The translations under genes were made by a program, and so were the position numbers. From contig JADGEG010000135.1 of the NCBI GenBank assembly GCA_016744485.1, positions 1 to 5,392 of the forward strand: a DNA stretch of 5,392 bases. Reading direction: 5' to 3'. Positions 1 through 4,871 of this stretch are shown one piece after another. This stretch comes from Arcobacter sp. Its GTDB lineage: Bacteria; Campylobacterota; Campylobacteria; Campylobacterales; Arcobacteraceae. The number at the start of each line of letters is the position of its first letter. Within the stretch, counting starts at the first letter, position 1. A model generated the notes under the pieces. It worked only from the letters and a program-made list of their open reading frames with translations. It was not told the origin of the DNA and did not search any database.

Positions 1-287
1 TAAAAAAGACTTTTTCTGATTATGAAGGGATTAATGTAGCAAGATATGCAGGTGATGAATTTATTATCTTATTTCCTTGTGATGTTTCAAATAAACTTAA
101 TGTTTCAAACTTAATGCTTGAAACACAAAAAAAACTATCAAAACAAAAACTTAAATCTAAAACTATTAAAGCATTAAGTTTTGGATTTTCATTTGGTTTA
201 GTAAAATTTAAAAAACTAGATAATCTAAGTGATTTACTCAGTGAAGCAGATGCATTAATGTACAAAAATAAAAAATTAAACAATTAA
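1..287 (+). CDS. GGDEF-domain protein (diguanylate cyclase type, AGDEF variant), C-terminal part only
   Basis: This is the 3' end of a plus-strand gene cut by the window edge. Complete codons run from base 3 to the TAA at 285-287, giving 94 visible residues. It is the second half of a GGDEF domain, which condenses two GTP into the second messenger cyclic di-GMP. The signature reads RYAGDEFIILF at bases 42-74, with Ala replacing the first Gly. SFGFSFGL (bases 177-200) matches the usual 'SxG(I/V)' strand. EADALMYKNK near the end matches the conserved 'ADxALYxAK' helix. The four residues where the RxxD inhibitory site would lie (five residues before AGDEF) read YEGI, so product inhibition through that site is not expected. 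Several AGDEF proteins are known to be active, so catalysis is plausible but unproven. Sensor or membrane domains would lie upstream and cannot be seen. The gene converges on rimM with a 50-base gap. Confidence 0.88.
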   Translation, partial: KKTFSDYEGINVARYAGDEFIILFPCDVSNKLNVSNLMLETQKKLSKQKLKSKTIKALSFGFSFGLVKFKKLDNLSDLLSEADALMYKNKKLNN

Positions 288-300
288 TATTTAAATATTA
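285..300. repeat. 16-bp all-AT palindrome at the convergent gene junction
   Basis: The sequence TAATATTTAAATATTA is a perfect palindrome that includes the stop codon of the GGDEF gene. It lies in the 50-base gap between two convergent genes, where a bidirectional terminator would be expected. It contains no G or C, has no loop and no following T-run, so it would be a very weak terminator. In a genome this AT-rich it may be chance. No better terminator candidate is visible in 288-337. Confidence 0.25.
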
Positions 301-337
301 CTTTAGAGACATTATATAAAACTTAAATAAAAAATAT

Positions 338-868
338 TTATGAGTTATGTAAAATATCTAAACAATTATTAGTTTCAATACATTTATTTTTGATATCAAC
401 ATTTAATATATAATCATCTATTATATAAGGAATTAAAAAAGTTTTTGCTAACTCTTTTGATATTAAACTTGAATCAGTTATAATTTCCAAATAATCATTT
501 AGTGGATATCTATGCACTTCTTTTACTTTTCCTAAAATTATATTATTCTCATATATCACACAACTAATCATATCAAACCAAAAAAATTGATTTTCAGCTA
601 AAGTACAATTATCTTTTGTATTTTGTATATCTACATACAACTCTTGATTTATTAATATTTTTGATTTATTAATATCATTATAATCATTAAATAATACTGT
701 ATTATGTATTGAATTAAATTCTTTTATACTTAGTAAAATATTTTTATTAGTAATAAATTGTGAGTTTTTTTTAAATTGCTCTGGAAAGTCCGAAGATATA
801 TGAAGTTTTAGATGACCTTTTAGTCCAATGCATTTACCTATTTTTGCTACAAAAATTTCTTTGTTCAT
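338..868 (-). CDS. rimM: Ribosome maturation factor RimM
   Basis: RimM binds the 30S subunit through protein S19 and assists maturation of the 16S rRNA head domain in the cytoplasm. The 176-residue product has the expected two-domain layout. The N-terminal beta-barrel (about residues 6-80) carries the GLKGHLKLHISSDFPE motif (15-30). The C-terminal PRC-barrel (about 94-170) carries FFWFDMISC (95-103), LGKVKEVHRYPLNDYLEI (112-129) and FLIPYIIDDYILNVDI (144-159). These match the family's 'yywxDLiGc', 'GxVxevxxxpxnDxlxv' and 'lIPfv' patterns. Length is normal for the family. The ATG at 868-866 follows the KH gene stop by 9 bases. No clear Shine-Dalgarno is visible, which suggests translation coupled to the upstream gene. 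The grouping rpsP-khpA-rimM is typical, but trmD, the usual next gene, is absent; the reading frame ends facing the GGDEF gene. Confidence 0.93.
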   Translation of the reverse strand: MNKEIFVAKIGKCIGLKGHLKLHISSDFPEQFKKNSQFITNKNILLSIKEFNSIHNTVLFNDYNDINKSKILINQELYVDIQNTKDNCTLAENQFFWFDMISCVIYENNIILGKVKEVHRYPLNDYLEIITDSSLISKELAKTFLIPYIIDDYILNVDIKNKCIETNNCLDILHNS

Positions 869-877
869 AAGTTTTTT

Positions 878-1117
878 CTAGTGAGCTAGAACTTGTATTT
901 TATAAGATACTCCATTTTTAGCTTTACAAGCATTGACCATAGTTTTTAAAGCATTAATCATATTTCCATTTTTACCTATTAATTTACCTATATCATTATA
1001 ATTTACTTTAATAATTAACTCAGAAAATGTATCATTAATACTATTTAATGATACATCTACTTCATTTGGAAAATCTACAATTAATTTTGCATAATTTTCA
1101 ATAAATTTTATAACCAT
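878..1117 (-). CDS. khpA: KhpA-like KH-domain RNA-binding protein
   Basis: This is a 79-residue protein consisting essentially of one KH RNA-binding domain. The diagnostic stretch is GKLIGKNGNMINAL at residues 44-57, whose GKNG loop (48-51) is the GxxG element that contacts single-stranded RNA. The opening MVIKFIENYAKLIVDFPNEV resembles the start of the KhpA/YlqC family. Members of that family are small cytoplasmic RNA-binding proteins; in some Gram-positive bacteria KhpA pairs with KhpB and affects cell division and RNA levels, but the role in Campylobacterota is not established. Position between rpsP (6-base gap) and rimM (9-base gap) is the classic location for this gene and supports the call. 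The ATG at 1117-1115 lacks a recognisable Shine-Dalgarno, so coupling to rpsP translation is likely. The domain call is firm; the functional equivalence to KhpA is inferred from family and context. Confidence 0.9.
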   Translation of the reverse strand: MVIKFIENYAKLIVDFPNEVDVSLNSINDTFSELIIKVNYNDIGKLIGKNGNMINALKTMVNACKAKNGVSYKIQVLAH

Positions 1118-1123
1118 TTTAAT

Positions 1124-1357
1124 TTATGAAATAGACTTTGCTAGTTTTTTAACTTTTTCACTAGGTTTTGCCCCAACACTAAGCCAATAATCATATCTTT
1201 CTTGATCAAGTTTTATTACTTTTTCTTTTACAACTGGATTAAAGTATCCAATAGATTCTATCCATCCTGAATCTCTTCTTTTTCTTGAGTCTGTTACAAC
1301 TATTCTATAAAATGGTTTTTTATTTCTACCCATTCTTGTTAATCTAATTACTGTCAT
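1124..1357 (-). CDS. rpsP: 30S ribosomal protein bS16
   Basis: This gene encodes the small-subunit ribosomal protein S16, an early-binding assembly protein of the 16S rRNA 5' domain. The product is 77 residues, the usual size for bacterial S16. It begins MTVIRLTRMGRNKKPFYRIVV, the family signature, followed by the conserved DSRKRRDSGWIESIGYFNP (23-41), a basic segment that contacts rRNA. The C-terminal part (RYDYWLSVGAKPSEKVKKL) also matches the family. The ATG at 1357-1355 is supported by an AAGGG Shine-Dalgarno (minus strand, bases 1367-1363) with a 5-base spacer, the strongest ribosome site in this half of the window. It heads the rpsP-khpA-rimM group, separated from ffh by 82 bases that hold a hairpin and a promoter-like element. 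Confidence 0.98.
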   Translation of the reverse strand: MTVIRLTRMGRNKKPFYRIVVTDSRKRRDSGWIESIGYFNPVVKEKVIKLDQERYDYWLSVGAKPSEKVKKLAKSIS

Positions 1358-1382
1358 TATTTCCCTTTTATTGTTTTAGTAC

Positions 1383-1416
1383 TAAATTATAAACTTTTTA
1401 TAAAGTTTATAATTTA
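1383..1416 (-). repeat. Perfect 15-bp inverted repeat with 4-base loop between ffh and rpsP
   Basis: The arms TAAATTATAAACTTT (1383-1397) and AAAGTTTATAATTTA (1402-1416) are exact reverse complements around the 4-base spacer TTAT. On the minus-strand transcript this gives a 15-bp, almost entirely A-U hairpin that starts 24 bases after the ffh stop and ends 25 bases before the rpsP ATG. No U-tract follows it, and only two G-C pairs are present, so it is not a classic intrinsic terminator. It could be an RNA processing or stability element between cistrons, or a DNA site for a dimeric regulator. The symmetry is directly seen; the role is unknown. Confidence 0.6.
1386..1391 (-). promoter_or_regulatory. 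Candidate -10 box for rpsP-khpA-rimM
   Basis: A perfect TATAAT reads on the minus strand from 1391 to 1386, inside the downstream arm of the inverted repeat. Initiation about 7 bases further on (near 1379) would leave a leader of about 20 bases carrying the rpsP Shine-Dalgarno. No TTGACA-like -35 is present, which is usual for Campylobacterota promoters that rely on the -10 and AT-rich upstream sequence. Two more TATAAT strings lie at 1429-1424 and 1436-1431. Such hexamers are common in sequence this AT-rich, so the call is tentative. Confidence 0.35.
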
Positions 1417-1439
1417 ACAATAAATTATATATTATAATT

Positions 1440-2807
1440 TTACCTAGGTATTTTTGAATTAAATCCTGCATTATTACCACCTTGAAGTTGAGACATCATA
1501 CTAGATAAACCTTTCATACCACCTTTTCCTGAAAGCTTTTTTGCCATTTTTGATGCACTTTTAAATTGTTTTAAAATTTTATTAATTTGCATATCTGAAA
1601 GTCCCGAACCTTTTGCTATTCTTTTCTTTCTACTTGAATTTAATAAAGATGGACTTTTCCTTTCTTTTAATGTCATAGAACCTATTAATGCTTTAATTCT
1701 TTTAATTTCATCTGAATTTTCAAAATCCATATCTTTTAATTGTCCTGTCATTTGAGATAAACCAGGAATCATACCAATAATAGATTTCATAGAACCTAAT
1801 TTACTCATCATAGAGAGTTGCTCTAAAAAATCGTTAAAATCAAATTCACCTTTTCTAATCTTTTTACTTACTTCTTTTGCTTTTTTTTCATCAATTATTG
1901 CTGATGTTTTTTCAGCAAGCCCTTCAATATCCCCAGCACCTAATAATCGTGAAACAATTCGATCTGGAATAAAAACTTCTAGATCTAGCATTTTTTCACC
2001 ATTCCCAATGAATCGTAAAGGAACACCAACTTGATCTGCAATAGAAATTGCAACACCACCTTTTGTATCACCATCGTACTTAGATAAAATAACACCATCA
2101 ATTCCTATTTTATCTTTAAAAGTACTAGCAGTTCTTGTAGCATCATGTCCTGTTAAAGAATCAGCTACATAAAAAATTTCATCAGGTTTTATTGTTTCTT
2201 TTATTTTAGAAAGTTCTTTCATTAACTCATCATCAATTGCCAAGCGTCCCGCTGTATCAATTAATACAACATCATATAACTCTTCTTGTGCTTTTCTTTG
2301 ACCATCTAGTGCTACTTTTATAGGATCACTTGTATTATCATCAAAATATAAATCAACTTCAATTTGTACACAAATTTGTTTTAACTGCTCAACTGCTGCA
2401 AGTCTTTGCAAATCTGAAGCTACTATTAAAACTTTCTTTTTTCTAGTTTTTAAATAATGTGCTAATTTTCCAGTTGTTGTTGTTTTTCCTGAACCTTGTA
2501 ACCCAGTCATAAGAATAGTTGTAGGGGGTTTACTTGCAAAAACAAAACCTTGATTACCACTTGTTGTTAAAATATTAGTTAATTGATTTTGCAAAGCTTT
2601 TAAAAAGCTATCTTGCCCTATTCCATTTTTTTTGGTTTCCATTTCAATTACATTAACAAGGTTTTTTGTAGTTTTATGATGGACATCAGCTTTTAGAAAA
2701 GATTTTTTTAATTCATTTAATGCTTTTTTTAAAGATGCGATATCATCTTTATGTCTAATTTTATTTACTGCATTTTTAATTGAACCTGTAATTACATCAA
2801 ACAACAA
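1440..2807 (-). CDS. ffh: Signal recognition particle protein Ffh
   Basis: Ffh is the SRP54-type GTPase that binds 4.5S RNA and emerging signal sequences and delivers ribosomes to FtsY at the inner membrane. The 455 residues show the full N-G-M layout at normal length. The N domain is about 1-88. The G domain contains the P-loop GLQGSGKTT (102-110), DTAGR (184-188), SKYDG (242-246, usually TKxDG) and DTKGG (247-251, usually DARGG). The M domain is about 325-435, methionine-rich, with the RNA-binding helix-turn segment SSRKKRIAKGSG (391-402). The start is a TTG (2807-2805) preceded by AAAAGG at 5 bases. A second TTG follows immediately (2804-2802), 8 bases from the same site, so the protein may be one residue shorter. 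It lies between an RluA-family gene (177-base gap) and rpsP (82-base gap), and probably has its own promoter. Confidence 0.97.
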   Translation of the reverse strand: MLFDVITGSIKNAVNKIRHKDDIASLKKALNELKKSFLKADVHHKTTKNLVNVIEMETKKNGIGQDSFLKALQNQLTNILTTSGNQGFVFASKPPTTILMTGLQGSGKTTTTGKLAHYLKTRKKKVLIVASDLQRLAAVEQLKQICVQIEVDLYFDDNTSDPIKVALDGQRKAQEELYDVVLIDTAGRLAIDDELMKELSKIKETIKPDEIFYVADSLTGHDATRTASTFKDKIGIDGVILSKYDGDTKGGVAISIADQVGVPLRFIGNGEKMLDLEVFIPDRIVSRLLGAGDIEGLAEKTSAIIDEKKAKEVSKKIRKGEFDFNDFLEQLSMMSKLGSMKSIIGMIPGLSQMTGQLKDMDFENSDEIKRIKALIGSMTLKERKSPSLLNSSRKKRIAKGSGLSDMQINKILKQFKSASKMAKKLSGKGGMKGLSSMMSQLQGGNNAGFNSKIPR

Positions 2808-2812
2808 TAAAA

Positions 2813-2818
2813 CCTTTT
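2813..2818 (-). promoter_or_regulatory. Ribosome binding site for ffh with tandem TTG starts
   Basis: AAAAGG reads on the minus strand (2818-2813), followed by TTTTA and then TTG-TTG. No ATG is available at the position where Ffh homologues begin, and the next in-frame Met lies well inside the N domain (residue 56). The site therefore fixes the start to one of the two TTG codons, at 2807 (5-base spacer) or 2804 (8-base spacer). Confidence 0.65.
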
Positions 2819-2833
2819 AATTTAATTTTAGAG

Positions 2834-2839
2834 ATTATA
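2834..2839 (-). promoter_or_regulatory. Candidate -10 box for ffh
   Basis: TATAAT reads on the minus strand from 2839 to 2834, 26 bases before the ffh TTG. A start point near 2827 would give a leader of about 20 bases containing the AAAAGG ribosome site. No -35 consensus is visible; the upstream region is AT-rich and carries a tandem repeat. Placement in the only long gap of the window supports it, while the base composition makes chance matches frequent. Confidence 0.4.
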
Positions 2840-2869
2840 TATAAATTATTCTTTATTTTTATTTAAACT

Positions 2870-2900
2870 ATATGCATATTAAGTAAAAATTAAGTAAAAA
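2870..2900. repeat. 11-bp tandem direct repeat beside a 10-bp palindrome upstream of ffh
   Basis: TTAAGTAAAAA occurs twice back to back at 2879-2889 and 2890-2900, an exact 11-base period that places both copies on the same face of the helix. The palindrome ATATGCATAT (2870-2879) abuts it on the ffh side. Together they sit about 30 bases upstream of the candidate ffh -10 box. Tandem half-sites at 11-base spacing are the pattern bound by OmpR/PhoB-type response regulators, so this could be an operator. It could also be an upstream AT-rich promoter element or chance. No known site consensus is recognised. Confidence 0.4.
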
Positions 2901-2927
2901 ATATTAATTCAATTAAAATAATATTAT

Positions 2928-2953
2928 TATAAGTACCATTTAAAGTACTTATA
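2928..2953 (-). terminator. Weak hairpin downstream of the RluA-family gene
   Basis: TATAAGTAC (2928-2936) and GTACTTATA (2945-2953) are exact inverted repeats with an 8-base loop. On the minus strand the hairpin begins 31 bases after the stop of the RluA-family gene and is followed by an AT-rich stretch with only short T runs (ATAATATTATTTT). This could end transcription of the upstream cluster before ffh, but the stem has only two G-C pairs and the U-tract is broken, so termination would be inefficient. Confidence 0.3.
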
Positions 2954-2984
2954 TAATAAAGATAATATTTTTAAAACTTAAAAT

Positions 2985-3734
2985 TTATTTAAATCCAAAC
3001 ACAAAAAATTCTCTAGGTTCTGGTGCTTCAAAAGTATAATCAAATATTTTTGTTTTTTTTGAATGTAACAATACCCTTGCTACATTACTTACAACTTTTC
3101 CATATACACTATCTCCAATAATAGGCATAGCAATAGAATTTAAATGTACTCTAATTTGATGTGTTCTTCCTGTATCAATTACAATTCTTATTTTTGATTT
3201 ATTTCCCTCAACAAACATAGGATAAATTCTTGTTGTAGCTGGTTTACCTTTTTTTGCACTAATCTTTGATTTTGCAATTGAATTATTTCTCACTGTTAAA
3301 ATAGCTGTATCAACTACTTGCTCTTCTATTACTTTTCCATCAACAATCGCGATATACTCTTTATAAACTCTATTTGCTTTAAATTCTTTTATAGCTTTTT
3401 GTTGAAATTCTTCATTTTTAGCAAAAAGAATAACTCCACTAGTTTCTTTATCAAGCCTATTTAATAATATGTAATTTGGAAACTTTTTACAAAGATCATC
3501 ACTTGTAAGAAAAGCTGGTTTATTAAGTGCTAAGATTTCATTATCTTGAAAAATTACTTTAATACTATCTAATTTTTTAATAGTAAAAATTACTTCGCTA
3601 CTTATTTCACCACGAGCTATTAAAACTTTTTTACCATCAGCTTTTACTAAACCCTTATCTATTAAATCTTTTGCTTTTGAATTAGAAATTCCTTCTTGCT
3701 TGGCTAATACTTTGTATGCTTTATCATAACTCAT
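2985..3734 (-). CDS. RluA-family RNA pseudouridine synthase with S4 domain
   Basis: The enzyme isomerises specific uridines in RNA (most likely 23S rRNA) to pseudouridine. The 249 residues contain an N-terminal S4-like RNA-binding segment (about 14-50, GISNSKAKDLIDKGLVKADG) and a catalytic domain. The latter carries motif I NKPAF (71-75), motif II NRLDKETSG (92-100) with the catalytic Asp95, and motif III TGRTHQIRVHL (188-198). GDSVYG (207-212) and LLHS (222-225) follow, as usual. The target site cannot be told from sequence, so no rlu symbol is given. Oddities are Asn92 where most members have His before RLD, and a stretch between motifs I and II about 15 residues shorter than in E. coli RluC from memory. 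The ATG at 3734 has AAAGGA at a 5-base spacer, located inside waaA, and the gene overlaps the waaA stop by 11 bases, indicating one transcript. Confidence 0.93.
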   Translation of the reverse strand: MSYDKAYKVLAKQEGISNSKAKDLIDKGLVKADGKKVLIARGEISSEVIFTIKKLDSIKVIFQDNEILALNKPAFLTSDDLCKKFPNYILLNRLDKETSGVILFAKNEEFQQKAIKEFKANRVYKEYIAIVDGKVIEEQVVDTAILTVRNNSIAKSKISAKKGKPATTRIYPMFVEGNKSKIRIVIDTGRTHQIRVHLNSIAMPIIGDSVYGKVVSNVARVLLHSKKTKIFDYTFEAPEPREFFVFGFK

Positions 3735-4869
3735 GTAATTCCTTTAAAATTGCAGATATATCACCTATTTGTTGAAGTGAAGATTTGTTTAATCTTTTTA
3801 CATTATCTAAAGTTTCTTTTAGATCTCCACTTTTTACTATATAAAAATCATTAATAGCTTCAAATAAAGCTTTTTGATTAAATATATGTTCGCCACTAAT
3901 TAAAGTACATCCAAAATATGCTACTTCCACAGGATTATGTCCTCCTATGTTTTCAAATGACCCACCTAATATAACTGCATCACTAATAGCAAATATATTT
4001 ACTAATTCTCCCATTTTATCAACTAAAACTATATCACTATCAAAATTTTGTTTTTGTGAAAACTTATGATAAGTAAGTTTATTTTTTTTAGAAAATTCTT
4101 TTAAAATACAATCAACTTTAGCAAACCTTTCTGGATGTCTTGGAACAAAAATTAATTTACCTAGTTCTTGATTATATGATTGTAAAATCAACTCTTCTTC
4201 TTTTTCATGTGTACTAGCAGCTGTTAAAACAAATGTTTTTGGTTTTTCATATTCTTTTGATATTTTTGGTAGTTGCGCTAATTTTATATTTCCAATAACT
4301 TCTATATTTGAAGCTCCTAGTTCTTCTAATCGTTCTTTATCAATTTTACTTTGAGCAAATATTTTGTCAATATTGCTAAAGATTTTTTTATAAAACCACG
4401 AAAATCGTTTATATGACTTATACGATTTATCAGATATTCTAGCATTAATTAAAAAAGTTTTCATATCTTTACTTTTAGCACATAAAAAAAGCATGTACCA
4501 AAGCTCAGCTTCCATAACTACTAACGCTTTTTGTTTTGTAATCCAAAAGGGTAAAAATATTTCATAAGGTAAATATCTACTATTTGAAGTAATTTTTTTT
4601 GCTTCTTCATATCCTGTATTTGTTACAACACTTAAATTAACTTCTTGCTTTAATTTATCTATAATCACTTTTAAAGCCTTTGTTTCACCCATAGAACAAG
4701 AATGAAACCAAATAGAATGATGCTTAAATTTTTTATTGTTTTTTAAAAAAAATCTTGCTGGTATTGCTTCTTTATATTTTAATTTTTTTGATTTAAAAAA
4801 TAAAAAAGGTAAGAATATAAGATATAAAAATAATGCAAGAATATAATATAAAATACTAAAGAGGGTCAA
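3724..4869 (-). CDS. waaA: 3-deoxy-D-manno-octulosonic acid (Kdo) transferase
   Basis: WaaA transfers Kdo from CMP-Kdo to lipid IVA, the first step of inner-core lipopolysaccharide assembly, on the cytoplasmic face of the inner membrane. The 381 residues begin with a hydrophobic anchor (about 3-25). WFHSCSMGE (54-62) follows, with Glu62 as the probable catalytic base, and then EAELW (120-124). The C-terminal nucleotide-sugar domain has AASTHEKEEE (217-226), VPRHPERF (242-249) and GGSFENIGGHNPVE (302-315), then SGEHIFNQ (325-332). All are classic GT30 motifs and the length is only slightly short. The start is TTG (4869-4867), chosen because AAAGAGG lies 7 bases upstream and because it retains the membrane anchor. 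It begins 2 bases after the stop of the zinc-ribbon gene and overlaps the next gene, so translation is likely coupled across all three. Confidence 0.95.
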   Translation of the reverse strand: MTLFSILYYILALFLYLIFLPFLFFKSKKLKYKEAIPARFFLKNNKKFKHHSIWFHSCSMGETKALKVIIDKLKQEVNLSVVTNTGYEEAKKITSNSRYLPYEIFLPFWITKQKALVVMEAELWYMLFLCAKSKDMKTFLINARISDKSYKSYKRFSWFYKKIFSNIDKIFAQSKIDKERLEELGASNIEVIGNIKLAQLPKISKEYEKPKTFVLTAASTHEKEEELILQSYNQELGKLIFVPRHPERFAKVDCILKEFSKKNKLTYHKFSQKQNFDSDIVLVDKMGELVNIFAISDAVILGGSFENIGGHNPVEVAYFGCTLISGEHIFNQKALFEAINDFYIVKSGDLKETLDNVKRLNKSSLQQIGDISAILKELHEL

Positions 4870-4871
4870 TA

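Noticed and set aside
20..283. Minus-strand open frame of 87 codons rich in Phe, Leu and Ser
   Set aside because: It lies antisense to the GGDEF domain, whose motifs (AGDEF, SFGFSFGL, EADALMYKNK) prove the plus-strand frame. The Phe/Leu/Ser bias is the usual shadow of a Lys/Glu-rich gene.
1383..1416. Rho-independent terminator of ffh
   Set aside because: The hairpin is nearly all A-U and the minus-strand sequence after it (GTACTAAAACAAT) has no U-tract. It is kept as an inverted repeat of unknown role.
1424..1436. Two further TATAAT strings just after the ffh stop as rpsP promoters
   Set aside because: They are closely spaced in pure A/T sequence, with nothing else promoter-like around them, and are likely compositional. 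The copy at 1391-1386 gives a better leader length.
2808..2984. Possible small RNA or short gene in the 177-base gap before ffh
   Set aside because: No open frame with a ribosome site and no GC-rich structured segment is visible. 4.5S RNA (ffs) would be recognisable by its GC-rich conserved loop, which is absent here.
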